Notes under the pieces: generated by a model
Databases searched by the model: none
Seen by the model: the letters and a program-made list of their open reading frames with translations, nothing else
What the model was told of the DNA's origin: nothing
Translations under genes and position numbers: made by a program
Shown: positions 1 through 12,494 of the stretch, in pieces
How positions within the stretch are numbered: position 1 is the first letter of the stretch
Layout: each line of letters starts with the position of its first letter
Assembly: GCF_003286085.1 (NCBI RefSeq)
Contig: NW_020825288.1
Location: forward strand, 25,482,001-25,546,000
DNA length: 64,000 bases
Reading direction: 5' to 3'
Source of the DNA: Drosophila persimilis
Taxonomy: Eukaryota; Arthropoda; Insecta; Diptera; Drosophilidae

Positions 1-415
1 TCTTTTTTTTTTTTCCCAAAACTTGACATTTGAACATATAAAGGCTCCATTTGTGGGTTCTTTCTTTGCCCTTTGGCGAGCAGTTTATGTAGAGGACTTT
101 TTCATTGGCTCTGTCGATTCGTTAATTTAATTGGAAAGTATTCAACGTGGGTTCAACGTGATGATGAGGTGTCTGGATGGCCCTGAATTGTTTTAGATGA
201 GTCATTGGCAAGGGGTCCGTTCCCAAAGATAATGTTGCCGTCGAACTCGACCCTCAGTCATTTTATGGTCGCCACAGCAGAATGGGGCATAATAAGGCCA
301 TCACAATTCCCGTTTGTGACAAAAATCAATTTAATATTGATTGATACAAATAAGTATCAACATTTTCAAAGTAATTATCGCACAGTAACCCCGTTCGTCT
401 AGGGAATTGCGGCAG

Positions 416-490
416 AAATGTCCCATAAGCAAACGGACACATTCGATTTGAATGACCCGAACAGAGGCCATTCGCCACGAGCGATTCGGG
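416..490 (+). repeat. Dispersed repeat family A, copy 1
   Basis: About 75 bp beginning AAATGTCCCATAAGC align at roughly 80% by eye to the reverse complement of 40663-40738. Shared blocks include ATGTCCCATAAGC, GGACACAT, TGAATG, AACAGAG and CCATTCGCC. The two copies are about 40 kb apart in opposite orientation, so this is a dispersed repeat and not a local duplication. The family is not recognised. Confidence 0.6.
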
Positions 491-842
491 TCTCGGGATA
501 GCGATGCAATCTTCAAAAAATAATTGCCATAGCATAACCTGCAAAATACTGAGAAAAATATGTACGTACAATAGATGGTCTGGAGATCGTATAGTGGAAC
601 GACTCGTCGTTTGAACAAAAGGGAAAAAGAAGTGTTGAAGACTTCATTGCTGATTTGATAATTTCTCCGTAGCAATTGTGTGCAGCTGTTCTTTCGCTGT
701 GAGTTTTCTTGGTTAGTTTTTCTTGTTGCACGGGGGTTTGTTTAGCTGTTCTGCCTGCCTGCCATTTGTTGTCTGTGTTGTTTCTGTGGATATATTTTCT
801 TCACTTTTGCGTGGAGTCTCTGCTCTGCTGCAGCGAATGTAG

Positions 843-940
843 TGAGAGAGAGAGAGAGAGAGGGTGAGAGGGAGATCCCATTCCGGTTGCAATATTTCAG
901 CCTTATAAAGCCAGAACATTGCACATGCCACACAGACCAG
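843..940 (+). promoter_or_regulatory. Possible TATA-type promoter with GAGA run
   Basis: A GA dinucleotide run (843-862) of the type bound by GAGA factor lies about 40 bp upstream of a good TATA box, TATAAAG, near 904. A start about 30 bp further on would fall near 934. No clear initiator or DPE was found, and no coding exon follows with a fitting donor. It may be chance or an unannotated non-coding transcript start. Confidence 0.2.
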
Positions 941-2560
941 ACTACACTTGGAGCACTCCTCACATGTCGCTCGGCGGCTGGTTGGCCAACTTGATAACTT
1001 GAGAACTCTCTGGCCAAGTCCCCGTAACAAACAGACTATTGGTATTTTACCTAGAAACCAACAGACCAGACCCCAGACCGACCGACCGGCATTCGCAATC
1101 AATTCGCCTTGCAGTTTATAAATAAAAGAATTAAATACTTACTTACTCTCTGGACGAGGACTTAATGAGCTGTGGCTGCTCGTCTGCTTTCTGCTCCTCG
1201 TTATGTCACAATTGTTTACAGGAAAAACAATTTTAATTAAAGAATTTCACTCGTTTGGTTATCTGCCTTCTACAAGCCAGCGCTACCTTCGTCTCACTCA
1301 CTCACTCGCTCCATCTGCTGGTCCAGGTGATTCACAGTGCAATGCCATTTCCTTTTCACTTCCTTCGCACAAACACAGACACACACACACGTAGGCAGAG
1401 ACACGGACATGGCACTTGTGCTGAAGTGTTGGTTAGCGCACAATCGATTATGTTTTTATCAAGCAAATTGTCGGAAAAAAAGGGCTGCAGGTAGAGCAGC
1501 ACTCGCAATGCCCTTTTCCCCAAAAGTGGACCGAAAACGCCTTGAATGAGGCGAATTGTATGCAGTAAGACTTAATATTGAACCCGCTATTAGTATTATT
1601 AATATTATTTAAAACCGAAAAGAGCATTTAAACTTCACCTTAATGTTGGATCTTGGGCAACCTCTTTTATACGGAAAGTATGTATATTTTTTGCTACAAC
1701 TTCCTTTTGTGCAATCTCTCTCTCTCTCTCTCTCGCTCGCTCGTCACTGAAGTAAAGTATTTATTGCATTTATGCGAGACGAAAAAGGCAAAAGGCAGCA
1801 GCAGCAGGAGGATAGAATTCCAAGCAGGACGATGACAACAAAAAAGCTTTCCCTCTCTTCCTACTTCTCTCTTTCTCTCGCTGTCCTTATGTTTGTACTC
1901 CTACAAAAAAAAAAAAAAACTCGCCAAAAGAGAGCTTCGACAAAGTTATTGTTGCTGGTGTACTTTCAGCTCTTGTTGTTCTTGGTATTTTCCTTCTCCT
2001 TTTGACGCTTCGCGCTATTACTCCACTTTTGTCGAGCTTAATTTTTTCCCTTGCTACAGTAAGCACTGAAGTGAGACGTTAACGTTGAAGGTGTGAAACA
2101 ATACGCACAGTGGAAACTTGTCAAAAGAAACTAAGATCAATTTCAATATCTGATGGCATATCATTTACCTAATGGGAGTCTTCTCTGTAAGACTCCTATA
2201 GGGAGCTTATTACTCGAATAAATTAGACCATTTGAATTCTTGAGTGTATTTTCCTTGCGAGTGCTTACTGTAGCTGTTGCACTTGTTTGCCAAAGGGGCG
2301 GGGGAAGCAGCAGCAGCAGCAGACAACGTTTGCCGCAAGCCCCCCAAACCGCCTCCTGCCATGTTCTCGACCGTCTCTTTCTATCCTTCCCGCTTCCACA
2401 ACTATCTTTCCGCTCTCTGCGTGTGTCTGACGCCGCGCTCTGCTCTCTTGTTGATGTCGTAGGTCATTGATTTGCGCTTAACAGTGGTGTATTCTGGTTG
2501 AACGAGGGGGAAGACGTGGAAAAGTGACAAGTCGAGTCGTGGAGACTCGTCCCCCTTCAT

Positions 2561-2583
2561 TTTTTTTTTTTTTTTTTTTTTTT
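2561..2583. repeat. Poly(T) run, 23 nt
   Basis: An uninterrupted run of 23 T sits inside a pyrimidine-rich stretch. It is a homopolymer of no assigned function and its length in the assembly may be unreliable. Confidence 0.9.
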
Positions 2584-4904
2584 GCTTATTGTTTCAGTTT
2601 TACTTTGTTCTTGCTCCCTGCATGTGGTGCATTCGCATTTCTGCGATTCTTTTTCTTGTTCTTCTTCGTCATCGCCGTTGTGGTGTTCCTTTTACTTGCG
2701 TTTCTTTCTTTCATGTTCCCGTTCCCTGCTACTCACCCCTATTCACTACCTACCCGTTCCTTCGCCTTCCTCTCCTTTGTTACTTTTTTCGAATGCTGTA
2801 ATGATTTATGTGTGTGTCTGATTTTGAGCAAAGCTTTTGCTCTCGCTCTCTCGCTCGGTGGACTATTCTGTTCTGCCAGCGTTTTCTTTCTGCTTGGATA
2901 ATGGGTCGACAGCGGCGTCGTCGTCGTCGTCGGTTTACTAATTGGAACATCGCTGTTAAGAAGCTTTTTGGAGCGTTGTCATCTCCGTTTTGTATTCTTT
3001 GAGATTCTTCTTCTTTTTTCAACTGAAAATGCAAATATTTGATGTTTTCGATATTTTGCGCGAATTGATAGGCAGGAAATCACGTTTAAACCTACAAAGG
3101 CAGAATCATATTTTCAGAGAGGAGTTGGGATTTATAATTTAAAGAAACTAATGATATGAACTACTCTACCGCTCTGGGGTTAAATAACCCCATGAATGCG
3201 GGGTGTTTCTTGCAGTTTTATTGTGCTTCGCATTTTCTATTCTTTCTTTCTTCGTTCGTTCGTTCGTTCTTTCTTTTGCTCTGCTTTTACCTTCCATCGC
3301 CCCATTGAGGCGCACCAACGTTTACGTTCTAATTGAACAAACGCCGCGCTCTGTTCTCTTTCACTCACTCCTCTTGCCCTGCGGCTCATCTCATTCTCTA
3401 CCACCCACCCTCCCTCCCTCCCTCCTAATGGCTACCAATTAGCTGGAAATGCTTGCAATTTACCAACATCCAAGACGCTTTTGATGATAATGACGGAAAA
3501 TGTGATGTTTCTTGTTGTTGCGTGTGACCAACCAAGGCGCCAAAGCCAGTGGCAGAGGCATAGGCAGCGGCAGCGACGTCGACAGCGACAGCGACTGCGA
3601 TTTAGATTGATTTGCATTGCCGGCTAGACCTGGTTTAGTTCTCACTCTCTTACTCGTTGCTCTCTTCTGGCCTCTACATATGTACTGTACACTTGTGTGT
3701 GTTTTTATTCCAATACTCGTATTTTAACTGTCTTTTGGCACGTTCTTCTGACCCATCTTAACCGGGTGGCCAAGGTGTATTCTTGCAAGGTTCCCGCTGT
3801 TCTATTTGTGTGTGCCTCTACCTATCTTTTGTGTTCTCTTGTCATAGTCAAACAAATAAAACTGAAACAAAATAGGCGACTATCGGAGGAGCGCACTCTT
3901 CCAATGCCTCACCTTTTCATAAATTGCCCTTGCTGTTGGCCAGCTGCTGCGCTGCTCTCTCTCTCTCTCTGTACGCTTCCTCGACACAGTGGCGGAAAAA
4001 AGTCTAAGCAGGACTCTGGAGATGGGAAAAATGGTGCTCGTATGTTGGTTGACTTTTCTCCGCCACTGTAACTATCCCCCCCCGTACTCAATTGCATTAA
4101 TTAAATACAAATTTGAACTACAGCGGCAAATTGTTTGACAAATTAATTTCTTACTATTACTCTGTGTTTGCAGAGTCAGACAGTGTTATTTCAAACGAAT
4201 TTAATTGCCAGCCACTAACGCGTTAGCACGAGAGAAAGAAGAGGAAAGAGAACATGGCGTTTTGCATAGAGTTTGCCATGGAATGTCATTCTTCGTTAAA
4301 GATTCTAATGGTCGCTTTCCACTAGGCTTCAAGTAGAAGTTGATAGGCATCTCCGCAGGGCTATTCAGTCCCCCGAACTATGTTCAACACCACCAAATCT
4401 AGCCAAATTATACTTTCAAGGATCAACTTATCCACTCCCTTCGACTACAAAGCCAAACTAGATCATAAATACATATATATGTATGTATGTATGAACGTAT
4501 TGCTCTTGCTCACACTGCCTGATTTTCCCCACAAGTTTTTTATATCTGGTGGAATACGACCATAAGAAAACTTTTTAGTTCGTTTAAGTTTTAGTTCCGA
4601 ATCCAGCATTCATCATTCGATGAATGAAGCTCGGTTTAATATAATTTTTAGAACTTTGGGAAGGAAAACTTGTACATAATATAATCGATTACAGACACAA
4701 ATCTTTGAGAAGTAAATTTGCGAAAGGCTTTAAAACTTTGAAAATTATTTGTCTTATTATTCTATTCCTAAAAATGATGAAGCTTGAAACGCTTTTTGTA
4801 TGCAAAAGGGAATACAACTTTCGGCTTTGCTTGTTCTGCTCTTCTTTGCCTTTCTTTGTTGTAATCAAACAGCTGCTTGAGCTTGGGCTTGCAAAATCAT
4901 GATC

Positions 4905-5460
4905 ACACAGCTCGCTCTCGCTCTCCCTCGCTCCATCTCTCTCCATCTCTCGCGTTCACCTCCAACAGCCACTTATCACACACAAACGCTCTCACAAATT
5001 TTAAGTTTCGAGCGAGAGACTGCCTGCCCACACAACAACAACAACAAAAACAACAATCAAGCTCGGCTCGCAGCTGGGTTCTCTTCAGCGGCTTTGCTCT
5101 CGCATTACGTAAAAAAAAAAACTATGCCAAATGCGGCTTAACCAATACGCTTTAAACATACAGAGAGGGCAGTCGGACTGTGTGCAAAGCTTACGTCTGG
5201 TTGCACGTGTGCTTTGCGACAAGAGATTGAGATAATGGGAGAGTGTAGACTGAGAGCCGACTACCTCCATTGCCTCTCCTCGCTTCTACCCTGTCACTCA
5301 TTAGCGTTTCTCTCGGCGGCATAAATTGTGGCTGATTATGTTATTGTCGCCTGCTGCTCGCTGGGCAACACAGCTGCTGTTCTCTCGCACTGTGTGTGTA
5401 CGTTGTTCTCTCTCTCTCTCTTTCTCTCTCGCGTTGCGTGAGATACTTTTTTGCGAGCAT
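4905..5460 (+). promoter_or_regulatory. CT/GAGA-rich promoter-like region upstream of alternative pum exon
   Basis: The stretch is dense in CTCTC/GAGAG elements (for example 4911-4955, 5408-5435), the binding motif of GAGA factor, and contains a TATA-like ATAAATT near 5321. It lies immediately upstream of the presumed 5' leader of the alternative pum first exon at 6117. Paused Drosophila developmental promoters commonly carry such GAGA clusters. No strong initiator was identified, so the exact start site is not assigned. The call rests mainly on position relative to the downstream exon. Confidence 0.35.
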
Positions 5461-5469
5461 TATTCCGCT

Positions 5470-6116
5470 GCGAAGCTTTGGCCGCAACAGTTGACTCGTC
5501 TGCATGGAATATACTCGTAAATGAAACGGGAGACAATTTTCGTGTGCTGTCGATCGTTAAGCACGTTTTCTTTTGGTTTCTTCTGCCGCCTATCTCTGCC
5601 TCTCCCGCCCGTGCACGAGGGTTGCAGAACAACGCCAAAGAGGACAAGTGAAAAGCAAAACGAACCAATACCATCGTTATTTGGGGCTTTGTTCCTTTGC
5701 GTGTGCTGAGGTGTATATATGTGAAAGTGTATCTGAGAGTGTGTTGTACATATGTAAAAAGTTTTGTGTTCCTGTGAAAATCGCAGCTGATTCAAAAGTC
5801 TCGAAAATCAATAATGAAATTGTAAATTAATCATAAATCCAATCCAGAAAAGAAGGCACAATCTTACCAAATATATATATATATATATCCCTGTGTGCGT
5901 GTGTGTGTGTGTAATCCAGTCAATCCATAAAAAGAAGAAGCACCAGGCGGCAAACACACAAAAAAAAGCCAGTGTAACGTGTTTTGCTCTCTCTCCCGCC
6001 GCTCTCTTTTCCAACTGCTGCTGGATTCGTGTGTTGAGTGCGCCGTGTGTTCTTTGTGATCCTCTCTACTCCGCTCCCGCTCCCGCTCACGCCTCCGAAG
6101 GCCTGCCGCCTGTCCA
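5470..6116 (+). other. pum: Presumed 5' untranslated leader of alternative pum transcript
   Basis: This is the sequence before the ATG at 6117. It contains short upstream ATGs, an (AT)n run near 5871-5888 followed by (GT)n to about 5912, and CT-rich DNA near the coding start. Two exact UGUANAUA Pumilio recognition elements are present, TGTATATA at 5712-5719 and TGTACATA at 5745-5752. The 5' boundary is unknown, and whether the leader is one exon or spliced cannot be decided from sequence alone. Confidence 0.35.
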
Positions 6117-6188
6117 ATGATGAAATTACTGCACGACTTCATGTTGGATGCCCGCTCCGCCGAGGATGTTGCACTCAGACAGGAAATG
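6117..6188 (+). CDS. pum: pumilio, candidate alternative first coding exon (24 codons)
   Basis: Two tandem ATGs (6117 and 6120) open a frame that starts MMKLLHDFMLDARSAEDV and ends LRQEM at 6188, directly at a GTAAAT splice donor. The segment ends in phase 0, exactly the phase in which the pum exon at 17273 begins, so splicing yields ...RQEM-ITTSTAKKLW. If unspliced, the frame stops after five more codons, which favours its being an exon. The second ATG has A at -3 and is the better Kozak match. The peptide resembles the start of vertebrate PUM2 as I recall it (an HDF near the N-terminus, then KK-W shortly after). The resulting isoform would lack the long N-terminal region of full-length Pum but keep everything from exon 17273 on. 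The upstream CT/GAGA-rich DNA would be its promoter. No transcript evidence is visible here; the exon is inferred from frame, splice phase and composition. Confidence 0.72.
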
Positions 6189-9100
6189 GTAAATGACAGA
6201 AAAAGCTGAAAAGCTGCTCCTTCGTGGCTCCCTACATACACACATACATGTATGTGATGTACATATGTGTGTGCATATTCTCTCTGTACCTATGCTCTCT
6301 TCTGGGAGCGTGGAACTATTATTGATTCGATTGATTGAAAGGTTCGTGGGAAGCAGGCTTTCCATTTAGACGGCCGACTTGGTTAATTATTGGGTTTACG
6401 AATAACTGCTACGTTGCTCTGGATATTTGTTAAATAATTTCACCTGTTATCGTTTAATGGTTGGGGGGACTGCCTCCCGAGGGTGTAACATCTGATCGGA
6501 CACAGCTTATTCTGTTGCATAAAACTCTTGCCACATGAATCGTTGATTTTTTCAAAGGATTCGAATGATTGATACTCAAAGAAGTGCTTTTTATTTGTTT
6601 TAATTTAAAGAAAAACAATTTAGACTAAAATTAGTAGCATGACTCTTTCTGTTTAATTTCAATTAACGTCTGAATATCGCAAAAAATATTTTATTTTCCA
6701 GCCAATTGGCTTCTGTTGATAATTGAAATGAATAAAATATATTTTGTAATTCCATTTAATTGATCATTAATTTCGGCTCCAATGATATCCATTGATTGGG
6801 CCATATCGCTCATTAGTTAAGCTTTAGTTAAATAAACGCTTTATTTAAGCCTGGATAATCGAATAGACATGTGGAAAATACATAAAAAAAAAGTATTATT
6901 ATAGTACCGTCATTGCAAGGGGGGGAAAGTGGGGGGAGACAGAGAAGTGAGAACAAGACTCATTCATTTTATATCCCTGCTATTAGATAATGGCTCCACA
7001 CAAAAAACAGCAGTGCTGCCCCGATCTAAATCCCAGCCCCAGCATGGGGCAGGCAGAGCTTTGGTTTTGGTTTTGGTTTCGGTTCTGGTTCTGGTTCTGC
7101 CCGCTGGTGGTGGTGGAGGAGGGGCCGCGCCGCCTGAGCCCCATAGATAAAACCGTTTTTGCGGTTGCCGTCGCCGTCGCTGTCGCCGTCGCTGCTTCTG
7201 CTGACTGCAGTTGATTTTTCGCTTTTTCTTTCATTTGATTCATTCATTCATTCTGTTTGGCTTCTGTCTACCCCGCATGCGAAGAGCACAAGGGTGTATT
7301 GGACCGCATGGAAGTGAATGCCTAAGAAATTATTGGCTTCTTCTTTTGGCAGAATCGATCCTGCAATCCTCCCATCTAGAACTGGGAACTCTCCTTTTAA
7401 CGCGGGGTATCCTGTAGTCGGAACTGCTGACTTTCTGCTTTGTTTTTTTTGTTGCTGTTTCGTTTTGGATTTCCACACTGACTGACAATTGTTTTTATGC
7501 ATTTCACGTAGCTTAACCCCACACAAAAATAAAGTAAACTGGGGGCCAAAACTGTAAAGTGAGCGCAGAATCGGAGGGTGGGTTGTGTGGAATCGAAGGG
7601 GGGGTGGGGGCGCGAAAGGGAACTAGAACCACCTCTAGAGATGTACTAGAATTTTATGCTGCCTGTGTGGTGTGCCCCTGCCCTGCCCTGCCCTGACTGC
7701 CTTCCTTCCTTCCTTCCCTCAATGTTTCTTTTTTTTTTCGAGGGAATTTACATGAAAATAAATATTTTCCGGTTTCAATTATATATGCGATTTGCTTTTG
7801 CCTTTGACCGAACTAACGAACGAACGAAGCTCCCCTACTACCCATGGCACCATGTACCTCCATCTGCCTGTGTAACCCGTCCGTCCCTCAGTCCACCCTC
7901 TTGATCTATTTCACGCTTGATTGCATTGCGTCTGACTGAACGAGTGAATGACTGAACTCATTGACTGATTAGGTGGCTCCCAGACCAAGCCATACCATAC
8001 CATACCATACCATTCCATTCTAGAGCTAGGGGCGTGGTCGCGACGTCAAACGATGACAGTCGTCGATCCGATAAGGGTATGGCTCTGGATATAACATTCT
8101 ATCATAAATGGGAAACCAATTTGAATTCGCCTAAAAGACCATTGAAGCCGAAGCCATTATGAGGTGGGACATCCCTTGGGGGCCAAAAACACTCTCTCAT
8201 TGGATCTCATTTGTGTAGTTTTGAACCCGTCAGAGGAACTATGCTTCTACCCCATTTTCTTGGCCAGCTTCATAATCATTTTGGAAATAATTTCAGCATG
8301 TTTCAGGCCACACCCCCAAGAACTTTGAAACGTTCAGAAAAGTTACCTTTCCACGCAGTTTGGGGGCAAGAGGGGGAATTGAAGCAGCAGCAGGTTGCAC
8401 GGGAAAAGTTTTGAATGCTTAACCAAAGTCACGTGACTTGCATTCCCCTCGAATGCACCCCTGGCATCCCCTTCGGGGGCGCCTCTTCATTCATCATCAT
8501 TCTGCAACTTTGTTATTTGTTGCTTCGTATTCCGTTTATTGGATTTGGACACGCCCCAAAAGCCCCCCCAAATGCTGCTGCCGCCCCATAAGTTAAACTG
8601 TCATGTCTTCCGTCCGTTGTCCGTCTTCTGTCTGAGAATTGTCGTCGTCGTCGTCGTCGTCGGGGGCCCGCTTCTGCTTCCGTCCTTATCAGCTCCCTTC
8701 ATCCATCATCCTGTGTTGGCTTTCCCTCTATTCATGGCATTGTCCCTCTCTTCGGTTTAGTTTTGACTTGTTGTTGGCCAAGTTCCAGGCAACAATTCCG
8801 GCGCCTTCGTCCGGCAATTGTCCGACAGGCAGTGGCCCCATCCTCTGGGCACAATAAGTCAATCCGTTTTGGCCAAGGTGTCGAGACTCGCTCGCCGCAG
8901 TGTCTTCACTTCAGTAACTCCCCTGTTTATTGCGTAACTCTCCACTAGTAGGTTTCCCATTTAATCTATGAATGGAAATATAAACATATCTCCTCAGTAA
9001 ACAGAGGCGACAAGTGGGTTTTGGCAAGACGAGTAAATGCAATGACTAATTGGGGAATAAACAACATGGGATATGGGGTATGCAAGAGATGCTCCTCTGA

Positions 9101-11437
9101 TAATATATAAAATTCTTAGAGGGAAGCTGGAAAAGAAGATGAACCATTTTCAAAGAACTGTTATTTTATTCTGAAGATCATTTAAGGGAAGACGATTGTG
9201 AATGAGGGCACGCTGGGCACTTTCTTGTCCCCTTTGCTCCCACGTGATGAAAGAGAAACCACGGGAATTGCAAAACCCACATACATGTCGTGTACATGAC
9301 GCGGAATCGAGTTGCGCTGATATTAGGATAGGGTATAGGTCGTTGATTTCGTCGTTTATTCTGCGATACAAGCATCAGGCAGCATTTTAATAAAAACCTA
9401 TATCTTCAAGGACTATTGAGAATTTACTGCACTCGCACACGATGCATTGCCCCCTTCTTTCTGGCTGCCCTCCCAGGCAACATTTCCCCCACACCACGCA
9501 CCCCCCTCAAATCCGAGCCCCGTTTGTGCGATGGGAGGGTTGGGGTGGCAACGGAGAGGAGGCTAAATAAATATGCTCGACGTCGACGTCGAAATCGGGG
9601 AATGAAAAGCGCAATAAACGCATTTCCCCGGCCTGTCTGCATTTTTCGTGTGCGTTTGCAAACAAAATAAAAGCCGAAGCGAAGTGCACTAAAATCGATA
9701 GTCGCCAAGAGCCGAAAATACTTGCCAGATTATTTGTGCGAACAGTAGACACTACAGTGGGGACTCCTCGAGAAATGACAATGACAATTTCAATTAAGAT
9801 TCAAGACTTCCATTCCATTTGTACTCTGAGTACTCAGAAATGTTTAATAAATCAACCAGAAAAATGTCTTAAATTCATTTTAATTAATTTGGATTATTTA
9901 AGGGTGCCTTAAGGGAAAGTGAAACTAATATTATTTAGTTTAATATTTAATAAGTCAAACTTTCTATTTTGTAGGGTACAAAAAACAAAACAAACCCCAT
10001 ATTCTTCCCGAAACACCGAAAAGGGAAGATAAACGGGAACGCTGAGCCTTTGTGTGTGGCAAGGGCAGCGGCTCTACTTTTACACCCGGTACCCGGTAGC
10101 TTATTAAATAAGTTTAAAAGGGATGAATCGAATTGGGTAGGGGATATCTCCGCCATCTCTTTGAATCTCGAACACAGGGAGAAAGAGAGGCAGCACGACC
10201 ACGAGCGATATTTATGTTCTTGTCTTTATTTTTGCACTCCGTTTATCCTCTTTCCATCTACTTATTTTATTCGAGTTTTAAAATATATTTTTTTTTTCCA
10301 TCTCGATCCTTTTTTTTTTTATATATCGGATGTAGATCCGTCTCTCTTTATCGCTCGCTTCTCACACCAAACCCAGCCGTTATATCGCACTCCCCTCCGT
10401 CAGAGGTCGCACATTGCACGAGGAAGGGTGTGTGAGAAGGAGAGAGAAGGAGCCACTGCCATTACCTTTGTCCCGATCCAATCCAGATTCGGCTATCTGG
10501 TAGATATGGCCCTGCTCTATGGTTCTGCGTTTTTTCGTATCTTCGAAATTACGAATTACGTACTTTTTGGGGGTGTGATATCACAGGAGTCTGTCTGGAT
10601 ACACAATTTGGTTGCTTTAGCTCTTATTGTCTCTGAGATCAATTGCTTATTGATGCTGATCTAGAATATGTGTACATGTATAGTTTTATAGGGACGGAAG
10701 CACTTCCTTCTGGATATTACAGACATCTGAAACCACCAGAAAACTAGGGATATATCCCTAAACTCGTTGAGTATCGGAGGGTTTTCGATTATAAAATGTT
10801 CTTGAATGCTTTCCGCAGACAGTAAGTTTTTTGCCCGCTTCTGCATTTACATGAATATTTCTATATCTACATACATACATGCATATACATATGTATGTGC
10901 GTTCATGTATGCCTTGCACTCCCATTCTTTCCCTCCCTCTCTCTCGCTCTCCCTGACTCTCTTTCGGTGCATCATATAGCATATTCCTAGCATTTGCCTT
11001 TTCTTTGCCTTTGCATGCGCCTGTGTGTGTGTGTGTGTGTGTGTGTTTGGCTTTATTTTTATTAGTTTATTTTCGTTTGCCTTTTCGTATGACACGCGAA
11101 AGGTCTTTGCACTTGACAACAACACGGAAGGAAAGGTGCCAGCGAAAAGTTTCAACTTGAAGAGAACTCGAGAACGCCGACAGCGGACAGGCGGACAGCC
11201 GCAACAAAAAAAAAAATGTTACCTATCCGGGCTGTGCTCCGTCCGCCCCGGCCACACTGTCTCCCTCGCCTTGCCCCTTGCCCCTTGATTATTATGTTAA
11301 ACAATATAATCTTGATGCCCGACTCAAGACTTTTCACACATTATTGTCGCTGTCTCTGTCTCTGTCTCTGTCTCTTTGCTTCTTTGAATTTTCAAAGTCA
11401 TCAAAGTAGTCTCTGCCGAAAAGTTCATTTTTGTTTT
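6189..11437 (+). other. Intron of pum, first part
   Basis: No coding exon recognised. It holds another TGTACATA at 6258-6265, GGTTYTG repeats near 7058-7100, CCATA pentamers at 7991-8018, (GTC)n near 8642-8663, ACAT/ATGT tracts near 10866-10908, (GT)n at 11022-11045 and (TCTCTG)n near 11350-11376. A 204-codon open frame at 10050-10664 lacks an ATG until near its end and is low-complexity, so it is not called. Confidence 0.7.
7991..8018. repeat. Short tandem repeat (CCATA)n
   Basis: Four to five copies of the pentamer CCATA, then degenerate CCATT units. It is an ordinary intronic microsatellite. Confidence 0.85.
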
Positions 11438-12494
11438 AGTTTTTGTTTACTTCCTCAGTGTGTGTTTGTGTTTGTTTCGGAAAAGTCAACAAAATTTTCG
11501 TTCTGTTCAAAATTAAATGTAATTTTCATGTAACACAAATTCCCGTTAACAAGCCGTTTGTTCTTCTCAGGACGACCTCTGACGGTTCGTAGCACAAAAA
11601 ATCAGGTATCATAATAATCCCTGATCCGGTTACAGCTTGGCCCTTTCGCCTTGAAGTCTCCAAAGGGCAGAACATTGCCTTTCAGCGATCCAGCACGGAT
11701 TTTTTAAGGATTATAGTGATACCAGCACTGTGCTGTCGGGAACATGCAGGTGGATGCTTCCACGGGCAGCTTCTATGCGGACTCCACCGCCAACTTTGAG
11801 TACTGATTGTTAAAATCTCGTTTCTCAATAAAGTTACGCGCTACAGTGAGGGCTATCCGGGCGGAATTCTTCATCGGATGGAGGATTCCGCTGATCTGCA
11901 ACATGCCAGCACTGGGACCAGCACCAGGCCTGGGAAGATGGCGCCCTCACTCTGGTCGAAAAGGAAGGCCATCTTGCGGATGACCTTCTCGAGCAGAGGT
12001 ACAGCCTCAAAGCGCTACTTTGAGCACTAAAGCGATCAACAACAACTCCACTAGTCTTGGAAGAGGTCCTGGGCCAAGGGATTTCCCGACTGGTGGGGCA
12101 TTCAACCACGAGGGGCTTCTGCTGGAGCATTCCTGACCTTGCACTCCTGTACTGTGACCTGTGACTGGACATGGAACTGCTGGCTAACCACCTTCTGGTG
12201 GGATTCGAATGCTGCACAGCAGCAAGGCATGCGGCGGCTGGGAATGGACTGTAAATAAAACACAACAGAAATTGAATTCGTTTCGGTTTTGTGAATGAAA
12301 TGACTGCCAAGAGGTCAGCAATAATTATAATTATAATCAAAGTAAAGAACTAATTTTTTAATCGAATGAAAAACCGAAAAACCGGTTTGGGATTGAAAAT
12401 CTCTTTGCCGTTGATGTATCCGATGAATCTACTTTAATTTGGGCATTATATTTATAGAATAACTGGTTCATTATCGTCTATATTTGCTCTGTTC
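11438..12494. repeat. 1.05 kb repeat, copy 1 (possible decayed gene or transposon)
   Basis: This segment is repeated in the same orientation at 14707-15743. It starts AGTTTTTGTTTACTTCCTCAG and ends TTTGCTCTGTTC in both copies, with over 90% identity across the second half by eye. On the minus strand a frame of about 168 codons (11834-12340) is open in both copies, although it has no ATG start. A neighbouring minus-strand frame reads more like protein in pieces (RFEAVPLLEKVIRKMAFLFD; ARNFIEKRDFNNQY) but is broken by stops and frameshifts. On the plus strand copy 1 also has a short open end reading STGSFYADSTANFEY before a stop near 11805. I cannot identify the parent gene or element. A duplicated decayed pseudogene or a transposon fragment are both possible. 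Confidence 0.75.

Larger units (their letters stand above)
1..4900. other. Non-coding DNA, probably 5' intron of pum long isoforms
   Basis: No convincing coding exon is seen. Open frames here are short and low-complexity, made mainly of CT, T and A runs. The DNA carries a GA run near 843-862, a 23-nt T run at 2561-2583, (CGT)n near 2918-2932, CTCC repeats near 3410-3426 and many CTCTC/GAGAG clusters. Because coding exons of pum downstream start in mid-protein (17273), the 5' exons of the longest isoform must lie upstream of this window. This stretch is therefore most simply intron, which is an inference from gene structure. Confidence 0.6.

Noticed and set aside
10050-10664. 204-codon + frame as a gene
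   Set aside because: No ATG until near the end, low-complexity Phe/Tyr stretches, no recognised domain.
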